A stretch of 64,000 nt of DNA, taken from positions 675,558 to 739,557 of the forward strand of contig JAHBTS010000002.1 in assembly GCA_019638515.1 (NCBI GenBank), written 5' to 3'. The notes beneath the pieces were generated by a model. That model was not told the DNA's origin, did not search any database, and saw only the letters and a list, made by a program, of their open reading frames with translations. Made by a program: the position numbers and the translations under genes. Shown piece by piece: positions 18,116 to 28,026 of the stretch. Within the stretch, counting starts at the first letter, position 1. Each line of letters opens with the position of its first letter. The DNA is from Chitinophagales bacterium (GTDB lineage Bacteria > Bacteroidota > Bacteroidia > Chitinophagales > LD1).

Positions 18116-19573
18116 CTACTTGCTTACCATAAAGGTTTTTGTAAACTTCCCTTTATCGGTAGTAATTACAGCTGCATACAATCCACTTTGCCATTGAGCC
18201 ACATTCAGTTCTATATTCGAAACCAACTTATCGGCATAAACCACTAACCTTCCATCGGTAGCCCATACTTCTATGCTCATAGGTTTTACACCATTGGTAA
18301 ATGCAATGCGCACAACATCGTTTGCAGGATTAGGAAACAATTGTATGGCAGCACTTCCTGTTTCTTTAATTCCTGTAGTGCAATCTTGCTTCAAACTATC
18401 AATAAATGTTTTCCCTGCTAAGAAACAAAGTTGCGCACAATTGCCATGCGATAAATTTCCAAAATCAGATTTAGCCAAATTAGGTGCACCACCCGCTTGC
18501 CATGTATTATATGCCACCACTGTGTTTTGTGGAGATACTTGCTCATCGCCCGAGCAATAAAACAAACGGATAGGAAACTGAGGAACCCAACCTTTCACCA
18601 AATTATTATCGCGCAATGCTTGGCGAAAAACATGATTGCTATCACTAAAAATTGCATTCACAATTGAATCTTTAAACATGAGTTTGGGTACCGGATTACA
18701 GAAACCGTTGAGAGTACCAATTCCCACTGTACCAGAATATAATTTCGGAGGAATTACCGTATCGTAAGGACTCTTAAAAATATCTGAAGGAACTGTAAAC
18801 AAAGGTACTCCAACGCTTTGGTAGCCTAAAGTTAAGAAGGGTAAATAACCCGGAGTCGGATATGGGTCGTTGCTTTTCATTAAGTCGTACTGAGCCCCAT
18901 CTAAATCGTACGAACCACTCATAGGAACCGCACCAGCAATTGTAAACTCATGGCTGTATTTTTGCTGAATTTCTTTACAAATGGCAGTAGTTACATAACC
19001 GCCTTGCGAATAACCAAAAAGAAATACCTGACCATTTAACCCAACCGATTCCGACTGTGCAACTTCGCGCGTAGCGCGCAACATATTTATGCCTGTATTA
19101 GCCTCGTGAAAAGCATGTTGGTATGGGTGCATTAAAACTTTTGGATCTTTATCGCCCATGCCCAAGAAATCGGTAAGTGCCATTGCAAAACCCGAAGCTG
19201 CCAATCCCACGCCTACTTCCCACTGTGCGCCCTTAAATGTAGATGCTACTTTGCTTGCATTACTTTCTGTACCGTGGCTATATATTACCAATGGAACATT
19301 ACACGTAGCATTTTGTGGCAATACCACCGCACCGGATGCTTGCACCAGCGAATCGGGATGCTTGTATGGCGTTCGGTATAATACTTTATAGAAATTTACA
19401 CCATACTTAGTATTTAATGCCGAAGCCGGAATGCTATTGGCTGTTAACAACGAATCTACTTGCTGCTTGCTGAATGACTTTAGTAAAGTGTAAGAAATAA
19501 TTGTTTGAGACCAACAAGAAACTGTGGTAATAAATACAGCTATAACCGTAGCTGCTACTTTTTGTAAAAACAT
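18116..19573 (-). CDS. Secreted lipase-like alpha/beta hydrolase with type IX sorting domain
   Basis: A 485-residue exported protein with a signal peptide (1-23, ending CWSQ) and an alpha/beta-hydrolase domain (about 25-385). The oxyanion segment VIYSHGTES is near residue 100 and the nucleophile elbow GYSQGG near 187, with the DGAQYDL and LSHGNC regions following. The pattern resembles secretory lipases/esterases. The last 75 residues (ELFPNPANDVVRI-like start, then a beta-rich domain ending TFMVSK) are a type A T9SS sorting domain, so export goes through the type IX system. ATG 19573 was chosen; an earlier TTG adds two residues. An inverted repeat (19575-19582 with 19610-19617) lies just upstream. 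Confidence 0.85.
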   Translation of the reverse strand: MFLQKVAATVIAVFITTVSCWSQTIISYTLLKSFSKQQVDSLLTANSIPASALNTKYGVNFYKVLYRTPYKHPDSLVQASGAVVLPQNATCNVPLVIYSHGTESNASKVASTFKGAQWEVGVGLAASGFAMALTDFLGMGDKDPKVLMHPYQHAFHEANTGINMLRATREVAQSESVGLNGQVFLFGYSQGGYVTTAICKEIQQKYSHEFTIAGAVPMSGSYDLDGAQYDLMKSNDPYPTPGYLPFLTLGYQSVGVPLFTVPSDIFKSPYDTVIPPKLYSGTVGIGTLNGFCNPVPKLMFKDSIVNAIFSDSNHVFRQALRDNNLVKGWVPQFPIRLFYCSGDEQVSPQNTVVAYNTWQAGGAPNLAKSDFGNLSHGNCAQLCFLAGKTFIDSLKQDCTTGIKETGSAAIQLFPNPANDVVRIAFTNGVKPMSIEVWATDGRLVVYADKLVSNIELNVAQWQSGLYAAVITTDKGKFTKTFMVSK

Positions 19574-19636
19574 ACTCAACTTTTTTGTAATAATAAAAAT
19601 ACTACTTAGAAGTTGAGCATGTTATTACAAATTATT

Positions 19637-21118
19637 TTACATCCTGAATGCATATAGGTAACTCATTGGCTTTCCGGGATATATTCCTTCTACCAATACT
19701 TTGCCATTTCTATTCTTTAAGGCATTTACAAAATCATTTACAGAGTCAATACGTTTATCGTCTAGTTGAGTAATTACAAAACCTTTTCTAATTCCGGTAA
19801 ATTCTTGAATTTTTCCGGGTTTTATATTGGTAACTTTTATACCGCTTTCTACTCCAAGTTGCATTTTCTCCTTAGCCGAAAGCTCATCAACTTCAATACC
19901 AAGCGCACCTAAAATATCGCGATTGTTATCTACTACAGCAGTTGTATTGTATTTATTCTTCAATACCACGGTTGCCTTTTCAACTTTACCATCTCTATAA
20001 AACTCCACATTTAATTTATCACCGGGGCGAAACCTAGCAACCTGCTCTTGCAATTCGGGAGCACTATTTACATCAATGCCATTTATTTTGGTAATTACAT
20101 CTTTCGATTTTAAGCCTGCCTCCTTGCCTGCACTGCCTTCATTCACTACATCTACATACACGCCAATAGGTTTGCTCAGTCCTATTTTTTGAGCAAGCTC
20201 ATCGTCCACACTGCGAATCTGCACACCCAAAAAGCCGCGCTGTGTGGCACCATATTTTTGCAAATCTACCACTACCTTGCGCACAATGTTAGAAGGCACG
20301 GCAAAAGAATAGCCTGCATAGCTGCCTGTAGGCGAAGCAATGGCTGTATTTATTCCAATTAAATTTCCGCTAATATCTACCAAAGCACCGCCACTATTTC
20401 CCGGATTTACGGCAGCATCTGTTTGTATAAACGATTCTATTGCCGAACTGGAATTGCTGCGTGCAAGTATATTGATGTTGCGCGCCTTTGCAGACACAAT
20501 ACCTGCCGTAACAGTAGAAGATAAATTAAAAGGATTACCTACTGCCATTACCCACTCACCAATCATTACACTATCGCTATTGGCAAAATTGATGGCAGGA
20601 AAGTTCTCTCCCTCAATTTTTATTAAAGCCAAATCGGTATCCGGATCGCGACCTACCAATTTTGCCTTATAGTTCTTGTTGTTATGCAGGGTTACATCAA
20701 TTTCATCGGCATTTTCTACCACATGATTATTGGTAACAATGTAACCGCTTTCGTTTACAATTACACCGCTTCCGGTAGCAACCTTAGGCTGGCTTTGATA
20801 AGGATTAGGCCCATAAAAATATTTAAGCGCATCATCGCCAAATAAACCGCCAAACGGATCGCGCCCGCGGTAGCTTACCGGCTCTGCCTTGTAAGCCGAT
20901 TTTATATGCACCACACTTGGCGTTGCCGCTGCTGCTGCATATCTAAAATCTACCGGTTGCAGCGAACTGTTTGAGCTATAGCTTGCCAATTTTACTGGCA
21001 GCTGCTCCACAATTTGCACCGTAGTTTTATTACCAAAATACTTTTCGTACCCAACAATTGCCAACACGGCACTTAAAACCGAAGCGGCAACCACACTTAC
21101 AATTGTTTTAAAATTCAT
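19637..21118 (-). CDS. HtrA/DegP-like periplasmic serine protease
   Basis: The 493-residue protein starts MNFKTIVSVVAAS with an N-terminal hydrophobic anchor or signal, then an S1C trypsin-like domain with the triad His in NNHVVENAD (about 125), Asp in DPDTDLALI (about 155) and Ser in NPGNSGGALV (about 238). Two PDZ domains follow (about 290-370 and 390-490). This is the standard DegP/DegQ layout for quality control of periplasmic proteins. ATG 21118 gives a proper signal sequence; 27 extra residues from an upstream start would not. A TAATTTTG element lies 57 bases upstream. Confidence 0.93.
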   Translation of the reverse strand: MNFKTIVSVVAASVLSAVLAIVGYEKYFGNKTTVQIVEQLPVKLASYSSNSSLQPVDFRYAAAAATPSVVHIKSAYKAEPVSYRGRDPFGGLFGDDALKYFYGPNPYQSQPKVATGSGVIVNESGYIVTNNHVVENADEIDVTLHNNKNYKAKLVGRDPDTDLALIKIEGENFPAINFANSDSVMIGEWVMAVGNPFNLSSTVTAGIVSAKARNINILARSNSSSAIESFIQTDAAVNPGNSGGALVDISGNLIGINTAIASPTGSYAGYSFAVPSNIVRKVVVDLQKYGATQRGFLGVQIRSVDDELAQKIGLSKPIGVYVDVVNEGSAGKEAGLKSKDVITKINGIDVNSAPELQEQVARFRPGDKLNVEFYRDGKVEKATVVLKNKYNTTAVVDNNRDILGALGIEVDELSAKEKMQLGVESGIKVTNIKPGKIQEFTGIRKGFVITQLDDKRIDSVNDFVNALKNRNGKVLVEGIYPGKPMSYLYAFRM

Positions 21119-21174
21119 ACGATTTAGTTTTATTCTTTTTTGAAAAACAGAAACAACCGAAATTGTTTCCTTTG

Positions 21175-21182
21175 CAAAATTA
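21175..21182 (-). promoter_or_regulatory. Candidate -7 element of the htrA-like gene
   Basis: TAATTTTG on the minus strand matches TAnnTTTG and lies 56 bases before the start codon. A matching -33 TTTG at the proper distance is not clear. Confidence 0.4.
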
Positions 21183-21249
21183 GTACGCTTTCTATCCAAT
21201 TTTATTTCACCAAAGGCAACACTTTAATTCATTTAACAAGCAATACTGA

Positions 21250-22032
21250 ATGAACGTTAATTTTAAAAAGTACCAAGGCACAGGTAACGATTTTGTGATG
21301 ATAGACAACCGCACACTTTTCTTCAACAGAGAGAATACTGCACTGGTTGAAACCATTTGCCACCGTAAGTTTGGCATTGGTGCCGATGGCTTAATCCTGC
21401 TTCAAAACAAAGAAGGTTTCGATTTTGAAATGATATACTTTAACAGCGATGGACGCGAAAGCAGCATGTGCGGAAATGGCGGCCGATGTATTATTCAGTT
21501 TGCAAAAGAAATTGGTGCAATACAAAACCAATGCACCTTTTTAGCAGTAGATGGCATACACACAGGAAGTATAGATAACCAAGGCATAGTAACACTTGCC
21601 ATGAATAATGTTGCACACATTGAGCAGCACGAAAACAGTTTTGTGCTCAACACCGGATCTCCGCATTTTGTACAGTTTACCGCAGAGCCAAACGCATTAA
21701 ACATTGTAGAAGAAGCACATAAAATACGTTACAGCGAACGTTTTGCTCAAGAGGGAATTAACGTAAATTTTGTTGCGTCCCTAGGCGCAAACTCAATAAC
21801 CATACGCACTTACGAGCGAGGTGTAGAAAACGAAACACTAAGCTGCGGTACAGGCGTGGTAGCTGCTTCTATTGCCAACTTTTTATATACCAAAGCAACC
21901 ACTCCGCAAACAAACATAATTACCAAAGGCGGCAATTTGCAAGTAGATTTTAACTACGATGGTAAAGTGTTTTCCAACATTAAATTGATTGGCAAAGCAG
22001 AAAAAGTTTTTGAAGGCGTAATTACACTTTAA
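21250..22032 (+). CDS. dapF: Diaminopimelate epimerase
   Basis: This enzyme interconverts LL- and meso-diaminopimelate for lysine and peptidoglycan synthesis. Both catalytic cysteines are present: C74 in SSMCGNGGRC and C199 in TLSCGTGVVA. The N-terminus with FKKYQGTGNDFVMID is typical, and the 260-residue length is in range. It is followed after 11 bases by the DAHP synthase gene, so the two are likely cotranscribed. Confidence 0.97.
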   Translation: MNVNFKKYQGTGNDFVMIDNRTLFFNRENTALVETICHRKFGIGADGLILLQNKEGFDFEMIYFNSDGRESSMCGNGGRCIIQFAKEIGAIQNQCTFLAVDGIHTGSIDNQGIVTLAMNNVAHIEQHENSFVLNTGSPHFVQFTAEPNALNIVEEAHKIRYSERFAQEGINVNFVASLGANSITIRTYERGVENETLSCGTGVVAASIANFLYTKATTPQTNIITKGGNLQVDFNYDGKVFSNIKLIGKAEKVFEGVITL

Positions 22033-22043
22033 AGCAAGTTGAA

Positions 22044-23042
22044 ATGATAATTGAACTAAAAGAATCTGTGCAAAAAGCACAGGCCGAAAAATTAAGCATT
22101 GCTTACCAAGCCCTACTTTTTCAAGAAAACGGAAAGTACATTTTAGTTACGCCATTCAAGCAAAAAAACATCACTCCCGAAGTTGAAAGTTTAGCACAAA
22201 GAGTTACGCATACAAGCAGCGATATTCAGTTAGCAAGCAAAGATTTTAGAGCACAAAAAAGAACCATCACTATTGGTGAAATAACCATAGGCGGCAACAC
22301 ACAAAACACAATTGTAATTACCGGACCTTGTTCTGTTGAAAGCGAAGCACAAATAACTGCATGTGCCGAACTTTGTGTAAAAACAGGGGTAAAAATATTG
22401 CGAGCCGGAGCATTTAAACCGCGCACTTCGCCATACAGTTTTCAAGGTTTAGCCGAAGAAGGTTTGCAACTACTCCACAAAATACGCTCCACTTTCGGGT
22501 TGCAAATAATTACAGAGGTAAAAGATTCCAGCCATGTTCATCAAGTAATTGAATATGCCGATATTATCCAAGTTGGGGCTAAAGCCATGTACGACCAAGC
22601 CATATTGCGGGCGTGTGCTAAAACACAAAAACCTGTTTTAATAAAAAGAGGCTTTGGCAGCACATTGCAAGAATTTGTACAAGCAGCAGAGTTTGTATTA
22701 AGTGGCGGCAACCCCAATGTAATACTCTGCGAAAGAGGCATAAGAACCTTTGAAACAAAAACGCGCTTTACGCTCGACCTTTGTGGCGTAAGTTGGCTAA
22801 AAGAAAATACAAACCTGCCAATAATAGTAGATCCAAGCCACGCAATGGGCTTTGCTTACGGAGTTTCCGATTTGTGTCGTGCGGCAGTAGCAATGGGTAT
22901 AGACGGTGTGCTTATTGAAACACACCCCAACCCTGCCACCGCACAAAGCGATGCCGAGCAGCAACTTACTTTCGAGCAGTTTACCGCGCTGCATAAAAGT
23001 TTACAGCCAATAGCTGCTGCCATCAACTACAGAATTGTGTAA
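22044..23042 (+). CDS. aroF: 3-deoxy-7-phosphoheptulonate synthase (type I beta)
   Basis: DAHP synthase condenses PEP and erythrose 4-phosphate, the first step of the shikimate pathway. The core (about 90-330) shows GPCSVESEAQI, LRAGAFKPRTSPYSFQG, IQVGAKAMYDQ, LIKRGFGST and VDPSHAMGF, with the metal and PEP ligands of the type I beta/KDO8P-like group. Residues 1-70 form a short N-terminal ferredoxin-like domain, as in the Thermotoga-type enzyme, where it mediates Tyr/Phe feedback. No chorismate mutase domain is fused. It directly follows dapF. Confidence 0.94.
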   Translation: MIIELKESVQKAQAEKLSIAYQALLFQENGKYILVTPFKQKNITPEVESLAQRVTHTSSDIQLASKDFRAQKRTITIGEITIGGNTQNTIVITGPCSVESEAQITACAELCVKTGVKILRAGAFKPRTSPYSFQGLAEEGLQLLHKIRSTFGLQIITEVKDSSHVHQVIEYADIIQVGAKAMYDQAILRACAKTQKPVLIKRGFGSTLQEFVQAAEFVLSGGNPNVILCERGIRTFETKTRFTLDLCGVSWLKENTNLPIIVDPSHAMGFAYGVSDLCRAAVAMGIDGVLIETHPNPATAQSDAEQQLTFEQFTALHKSLQPIAAAINYRIV

Positions 23043-23103
23043 GGTGCAAACCTCTCTTTCTTATTTTTTTAGAAACTTCATTTCGTTAAATAGTTCATCT
23101 CTA

Positions 23104-23111
23104 TATCTTCG
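23104..23111 (+). promoter_or_regulatory. Candidate -7 element of valS, 5 bases from the ATG
   Basis: TATCTTCG fits TAnnTTCG, and TTTCG at 23081-23085 lies 18 bases upstream as a possible -33. Only five bases separate it from the valS start codon, so transcription would begin at or near the ATG. Confidence 0.45.
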
Positions 23112-23116
23112 CCCGC

Positions 23117-25726
23117 ATGGAATTAGAGAAAACATACAATCCCGCAACCGTTGAAGATAAATGGTATCAGTACTGGCTGAACAATAATTTTTTTCATAGC
23201 GAACCAAACGAAAAAGAGCCTTTCACCATTGTAATTCCACCGCCAAACGTAACCGGTGTGCTGCACATGGGGCACATGCTCAACAATACCATTCAAGATA
23301 TTCTTATACGCAAAGCGCGTATGGAAGGCAAAAATGCCTGCTGGGTTCCCGGAACCGACCATGCCTCTATTGCCACCGAAGCCAAAGTAGTGCAAATGCT
23401 GCGCGAAAAAGGCATAAAAAAAAGCGACATCACCCGCGAAGAATTTCTAAAACATGCCTTTGCATGGAAAGATAAATATGGCGGTATTATTCTAGAGCAG
23501 TTAAAAAAATTGGGAGCCAGTTGCGATTGGCAGCGCACACGCTTCACCATGGAAGAATCGCTGAGCGAAGCAGTAATAGACTCCTTTATTCACCTTTACA
23601 AAAAAGGCTACCTCTACCGCGATTTAAAAATGGTAAACTGGGATCCCGCAGCCAAAACAACCCTAAGCAACGAAGAAGTTCTGTACGAAGAACAACAAAC
23701 TTCACTCTACTTCATTAAGTATAAATTCAAAGACAGCGAAGAATTTTTACCGGTGGCCACCGTGCGTCCCGAAACCATTATGGGCGATGTGGCCGTGTGC
23801 GTAAATCCTAACGATGAACGCTATAAACAATACATTGGTAAAACAGTTATTGTGCCAATGATAAATCGCGAAGTACCCGTAATTGCAGACGAGTATGTTG
23901 ATATAACTTTCGGCACAGGTATCTTAAAAATAACTCCCGCACATGATATCAACGATTACGAAATCGGAAAAAAATTCAACCTTCCTGTAATTGATTGCTT
24001 TAACGAAGATGGCACCATTAGCGAAGCCGCACAATTATTCGTTGGCAAAGACCGCTTTGCTACTCGAAAGTTAGCGGCCGAAAAATTAGAGGCAGACGGA
24101 TTGCTTGTAAAAACAGAAACCATTACCAATAAAATTGGGCTAAGCGAAAGAACCCGCGCAGCAGTTGAGCCTCGCCTTTCGCTCCAATGGTTTGTGCGCA
24201 TGGAAGAAATGGTAAAACCTGCTTTAGAAAATGTAATGAACGATAACATAAAGTTCTTTCCTGAGCGATTTAAAAATCTCTATAAACATTGGCTCGAAAA
24301 CTTCCGCGATTGGCCAATTTCGCGCCAACTTTGGTGGGGGCAACGCATACCAGCTTGGTATGCTCCTGATGGTGCATTCACCGTTGCAAAAACAAAAGAA
24401 GAAGCCTACCAGCAACTCCTAGCCAATGACCCTCAATTGCAAATCCAAGATATTAAACAAGACGAAGATGTAGTAGATACTTGGTTCAGCAGTTGGCTCT
24501 GGCCCATTTCGGTTTTTGATGGATTTAAAAACCCCAACAATAAAGAAATTCAATACTACTACCCTACTTCTGTACTCGTTACCGGGTGGGATATTATTTT
24601 CTTCTGGGTTGCCCGCATGATTTTTGCAGGATACGAGTTTAGAAACGAACAACCATTTAAGAAGGTTTACTTTACCGGAATGGTACGCGATAAGCAACGC
24701 AGAAAAATGAGCAAAAGCCTTGGCAATTCGCCCGACACCTTGGAATTACTTGCAAAATTCGGTGCCGATGGTGTACGCTTTGGCGTAATGAGTGCTGCCG
24801 CTGCCGGAAACGATTTGCTTTACGATGATAAACAACCGGAACAAGGCCGCAACTTCTGCAATAAAATGTGGAATGCACTACGCCTTATCAAAGGTTGGGA
24901 TGTAGCAGGCGAAAAAAATACTGCCAACGAAGTGGTAATTGATTGGTTTGAAAATAAACTCAACATTGCCATTGCCGAATTAGAAGACTCATTCACAGAT
25001 TTTCGCCTGAGCGAAGCACTCATTAACCTATACAAACTACTTTGGAACGATTTCTGCTCTTGGTACTTAGAACTCATTAAACCAGAATTCGGTAAACCAA
25101 TAGATACTTTTACCTACCATAAAACCGTAGAGTTTTACGATACCCTCATGCGATTGCTGCATCCATTTATGCCATTTATTACAGAAGAAATATGGCAAAA
25201 CCTTACACCTAGAAAAGAGGGCGAAAGTCTTTGTGTGGCAGCATTTCCGCGTGCTGCACACACAGCCAACACCACCTTGCTAAACCAAGCCGAACTCGCA
25301 TTCGAAATTATTTCAAACATACGCGACATCCGTACCAAAGCAGGTATGAAAAATGCCGCAACCGCCAAATGCTTTTACAACGGCAGCGATGAAACAAGTT
25401 TTGCAGCATTTGCACCCAGCATAAGCAAACTCTGTAAACTCGAAACTTTAAAGCCCACAGCAGATGACTTAAAGCAACTAAAAAGTTTTGTAGTAAAAGG
25501 CTATAAGTTTTTTGTAGATACCGGTACCACCACCGATACTGCCGCAGAGCGCGAAAAACTTCTTAAAGAGTTGGAATACACCAAAGGATTTCTTGCCAGC
25601 GTAGAAAAAAAATTAAGCAACGAACGCTTCACATCCTCTGCACCCGCAAATGTGCTAGACAACGAAAAGAAAAAACGCGATGATGCCTTGCTTAAGATTA
25701 AATTATTGGAAGAAAGCTTAGGCTAA
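23117..25726 (+). CDS. valS: Valine--tRNA ligase
   Basis: An 869-residue class I aminoacyl-tRNA synthetase. The HIGH motif is HMGH at 50-53 after PPPNVTGVL, followed by WVPGTDHA. The KMSKS motif lies near 532 within RRKMSKSLGNSPD. The editing domain (about 200-340) and the anticodon-binding domain (about 600-740) are in order, and the C-terminus has the ValRS coiled-coil arm (about 800-869). The protein charges tRNA-Val. Its stop overlaps the next start by one base (TAATG). Confidence 0.97.
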   Translation: MELEKTYNPATVEDKWYQYWLNNNFFHSEPNEKEPFTIVIPPPNVTGVLHMGHMLNNTIQDILIRKARMEGKNACWVPGTDHASIATEAKVVQMLREKGIKKSDITREEFLKHAFAWKDKYGGIILEQLKKLGASCDWQRTRFTMEESLSEAVIDSFIHLYKKGYLYRDLKMVNWDPAAKTTLSNEEVLYEEQQTSLYFIKYKFKDSEEFLPVATVRPETIMGDVAVCVNPNDERYKQYIGKTVIVPMINREVPVIADEYVDITFGTGILKITPAHDINDYEIGKKFNLPVIDCFNEDGTISEAAQLFVGKDRFATRKLAAEKLEADGLLVKTETITNKIGLSERTRAAVEPRLSLQWFVRMEEMVKPALENVMNDNIKFFPERFKNLYKHWLENFRDWPISRQLWWGQRIPAWYAPDGAFTVAKTKEEAYQQLLANDPQLQIQDIKQDEDVVDTWFSSWLWPISVFDGFKNPNNKEIQYYYPTSVLVTGWDIIFFWVARMIFAGYEFRNEQPFKKVYFTGMVRDKQRRKMSKSLGNSPDTLELLAKFGADGVRFGVMSAAAAGNDLLYDDKQPEQGRNFCNKMWNALRLIKGWDVAGEKNTANEVVIDWFENKLNIAIAELEDSFTDFRLSEALINLYKLLWNDFCSWYLELIKPEFGKPIDTFTYHKTVEFYDTLMRLLHPFMPFITEEIWQNLTPRKEGESLCVAAFPRAAHTANTTLLNQAELAFEIISNIRDIRTKAGMKNAATAKCFYNGSDETSFAAFAPSISKLCKLETLKPTADDLKQLKSFVVKGYKFFVDTGTTTDTAAEREKLLKELEYTKGFLASVEKKLSNERFTSSAPANVLDNEKKKRDDALLKIKLLEESLG

Positions 25727-26685
25727 TGTTTGAAACCCACATTGGTGAAGACTTACAGCAAGCAAAGCAATTGCTCGAAGCCGGAGAATTGGTTGCCATA
25801 CCTACCGAAACTGTGTATGGGCTGGCAGCCAATGCACTCAACACCAATGCCGTAGCCAAAATTTTCGAAGCCAAAAATCGCCCACATTTCGATCCGCTTA
25901 TTGTGCATTTAAAAAGCGTTGCAGAAATTCCAATATATGCTGAGCAACTATCTGATTTAGGCTTGCAGCTAGCACAGCAATTTATGCCCGGGGCACTTAC
26001 TTTGCTCGTACCCAAAAAAGATATAATTCCAGATTTGGTAACCTCCGGCTTAAGCACCGTTGGACTGCGCATACCCAACCATCCGCTCACATTGAAATTG
26101 CTGAATATACTTTCATTTCCATTAGCAGCGCCCAGTGCCAATCCGTTTGGCTACATTAGCCCAACCACAGCACAGCATGTAGCAGCACAACTACACGGAA
26201 AATTACCTTACATACTCAATGGCGGCAATTGCAATATTGGAGTAGAATCTACCATTGTAGAAGCAAAAGAAAACGAAATTATTGTCCACCGTTTAGGTGG
26301 AGTAAGTGTAGAAGAATTACAAACCGTTTGCCCCAATATCACTTTACACATCAACCAATCTTCTAATCCAGGCACACCGGGCAAACTGCTTTCGCACTAC
26401 GCACCCAAAAAACAATTATTCCTTTCAAACAATATTGAAGCCCTCGTAAAAGAACACCTCCCTAAAAATATTGCCGTAATTACATTTCATACTACAGCAA
26501 TTGCAAATGCCACCGCTTTTCCGCTTTCGGTAAACAAAGATTTAAAAGAAGCATCTGCAAATTTGTTTACCACCATGCGCCAGCTAGACCAAAGCAATTT
26601 CGATGTGCTGCTGGCAGAATACTTTCCAGATGAGGGCTTGGGAAAAGCAATAAACGACCGCCTTCAGCGGGCTTCCTTTCTATAA
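25726..26685 (+). CDS. L-threonylcarbamoyladenylate synthase (Sua5 type)
   Basis: This enzyme makes threonylcarbamoyl-AMP, the intermediate for t6A37 in ANN-decoding tRNAs. The YrdC domain (about 8-195) shows AIPTETVYGLAANA, KNRPHFDPLIVH and SAPSANPFGYISPT. The C-terminal Sua5 domain (about 205-319) contains PGTPGKLLSHYAPK, so it is the two-domain Sua5 type rather than the short TsaC. It is coupled to valS by the TAATG overlap. Confidence 0.95.
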   Translation: MFETHIGEDLQQAKQLLEAGELVAIPTETVYGLAANALNTNAVAKIFEAKNRPHFDPLIVHLKSVAEIPIYAEQLSDLGLQLAQQFMPGALTLLVPKKDIIPDLVTSGLSTVGLRIPNHPLTLKLLNILSFPLAAPSANPFGYISPTTAQHVAAQLHGKLPYILNGGNCNIGVESTIVEAKENEIIVHRLGGVSVEELQTVCPNITLHINQSSNPGTPGKLLSHYAPKKQLFLSNNIEALVKEHLPKNIAVITFHTTAIANATAFPLSVNKDLKEASANLFTTMRQLDQSNFDVLLAEYFPDEGLGKAINDRLQRASFL

Positions 26686-26756
26686 TTTCCTTCGCTGCAT
26701 TTAAGTAGCGCTGCTGCAATGCTTTTGTTAAAGAAATTCAATTTGAATAAATTCAT

Positions 26757-26788
26757 GTTGCAACATTAAATGTTTAAACTTATATTTG
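26757..26788 (+). promoter_or_regulatory. Predicted promoter of the yceI gene
   Basis: GTTG ends at 26760, and after 20 bases TATATTTG lies at 26781-26788, an exact TAnnTTTG -7 element. The start codon is 31 bases further on. Confidence 0.6.
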
Positions 26789-26819
26789 CATTATCATTTA
26801 AAATTCAAACCATACAATT

Positions 26820-27383
26820 ATGAAAAACTTATTGATTGCATTAAGCCTATTTGCAGGAACTACAGCATTTGCACAAAACAAATGGAAAGCAGATGTAGCA
26901 CACAGCACCGTAAAATTTTCCGTACCACACATGATGATTTCTGAAACCGAAGGGTCATTTAAAGTGTATGAAGCCGATGTTACTGCCTCAAAAGAAGATT
27001 TCACCGATGCAGTAATCAACTTTAGCATAGATGTAAACAGCATCAACACCGAAAACGAAAAAAGAGATGCACACTTAAAAGCCGATGATTTCTTCAATGC
27101 CGCTAAATATCCCAAGATAACCTTTAAAGGTATTTCACTAAAAAAAGTAAGTGGCAATAAATATGTATTAGAAGGCGATTTAACTATTCGCGATGTAACC
27201 AAACGCGTAAAATTAGATGTAGTACACGGAGGTACTTTAAAAGATAAAGCAGGCTTTAAAGTTACAGGTGTAATCAACCGTTTCGATTACGGCTTAAAAT
27301 TCAACATGCTTACCGAAGCAGGCGGAGCAGTAGTGGGCAAAGATGTAACCATTACCGTAAAACTCGAACTTCAAAAAATATAA
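26820..27383 (+). CDS. YceI family periplasmic protein
   Basis: The 187-residue protein has a signal peptide (1-19, ending AFAQ) and a YceI/lipocalin-like barrel (about 20-187). Landmarks are W at 22 with DVAHSTVKFSVPHM, the DVNSINTENEKRDAHLKADDFF segment (about 70-91, split by family consensus as IDT.N..RD.HL...DFFD) and YPKITFKG. YceI proteins bind polyisoprenoids or amphiphiles; the role here is unknown. It is monocistronic, with a promoter upstream and a terminator downstream. Confidence 0.94.
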   Translation: MKNLLIALSLFAGTTAFAQNKWKADVAHSTVKFSVPHMMISETEGSFKVYEADVTASKEDFTDAVINFSIDVNSINTENEKRDAHLKADDFFNAAKYPKITFKGISLKKVSGNKYVLEGDLTIRDVTKRVKLDVVHGGTLKDKAGFKVTGVINRFDYGLKFNMLTEAGGAVVGKDVTITVKLELQKI

Positions 27384-27411
27384 CCAACTTCTTAGTTTAG
27401 TGTTTAATTGA

Positions 27412-27450
27412 TAAGAGCGGGCGGCACAAAAGCCACCCGTTCTTTATTTC
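27412..27450 (+). terminator. Rho-independent terminator after yceI
   Basis: The stem 27414-27425 with 27432-27443 has 12 positions with one mismatch and one G-T pair, a six-base loop and a T-rich tail. It ends 18 bases before the MarR start. Confidence 0.65.
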
Positions 27451-27467
27451 ACCCACAAGCAAATATT

Positions 27468-27938
27468 ATGAGTTCAATAGAAGAGTTAATACAGCAATCG
27501 GCATTTAAAAATCCTTACCAGCGCGCCCTAATTAGCCTAATCTTTTCTACCAATATTCTCAACACTAAGCACCACGATTTTTTAAAGGACTACGATATTT
27601 CGCCACAGCAATTCAACATACTGCGCATTTTGCGCGGCCAATATCCAAAACCCGCCACCGTAAACCTTATACGCGAAAGAATGCTCGATAAGAATAGCGA
27701 TGTTTCGCGCATAGTAGAGCGACTCCGCAAAGCCAATCTCGTAGAGCGCATTACTTGCGAACACGATAGAAGAGCAGTAGATATTGTAATTACACAAAAA
27801 GGACTGGCAGTACTTGAAGCCATTGATGCCGCACAAGGAATGGAAGGCAAAGCCCTCACCGTTTTCTCTAAAACAGAAATTGCGCAACTAAACACCCTGC
27901 TAGATAAACTCATAAACCACCTCTCGGAAAACAGTTAA
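27468..27938 (+). CDS. MarR family transcriptional regulator
   Basis: From ATG 27468 the protein has 156 residues. A winged helix (about 45-115) shows ISPQQFNILRILRG, then the recognition helix region NSDVSRIVERLRKANLVER and the wing EHDRRAVDIVIT, the MarR signature. Dimerisation helices flank it. A non-ATG start further upstream would run through the yceI terminator and is unlikely. The ligand and target are unknown; the acyl-CoA dehydrogenase gene lies 88 bases downstream with its own promoter. Confidence 0.92.
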   Translation: MSSIEELIQQSAFKNPYQRALISLIFSTNILNTKHHDFLKDYDISPQQFNILRILRGQYPKPATVNLIRERMLDKNSDVSRIVERLRKANLVERITCEHDRRAVDIVITQKGLAVLEAIDAAQGMEGKALTVFSKTEIAQLNTLLDKLINHLSENS

Positions 27939-27997
27939 AAGCCTTTCCTTACAAGTAAAGGCAACACATCTTCGTTTCCATTTTCCGAAAATTCATG

Positions 27998-28005
27998 TAC
28001 GTTTG
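27998..28005 (+). promoter_or_regulatory. Candidate -7 element of the acyl-CoA dehydrogenase gene
   Basis: TACGTTTG is an exact TAnnTTTG match, 21 bases before the ATG at 28027. The -33 element is weak (TTTC or TTCG at 27971-27978). Confidence 0.5.
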
Positions 28006-28026
28006 TTTTGAATAGAAAAACAAGCA

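Noticed and set aside
19575-19617. Inverted repeat CTCAACTT/AAGTTGAG upstream of the secreted lipase
   Set aside because: The eight-base arms with a 27-base spacer could be an operator or a leader hairpin, but there is no regulator or motif to support either.
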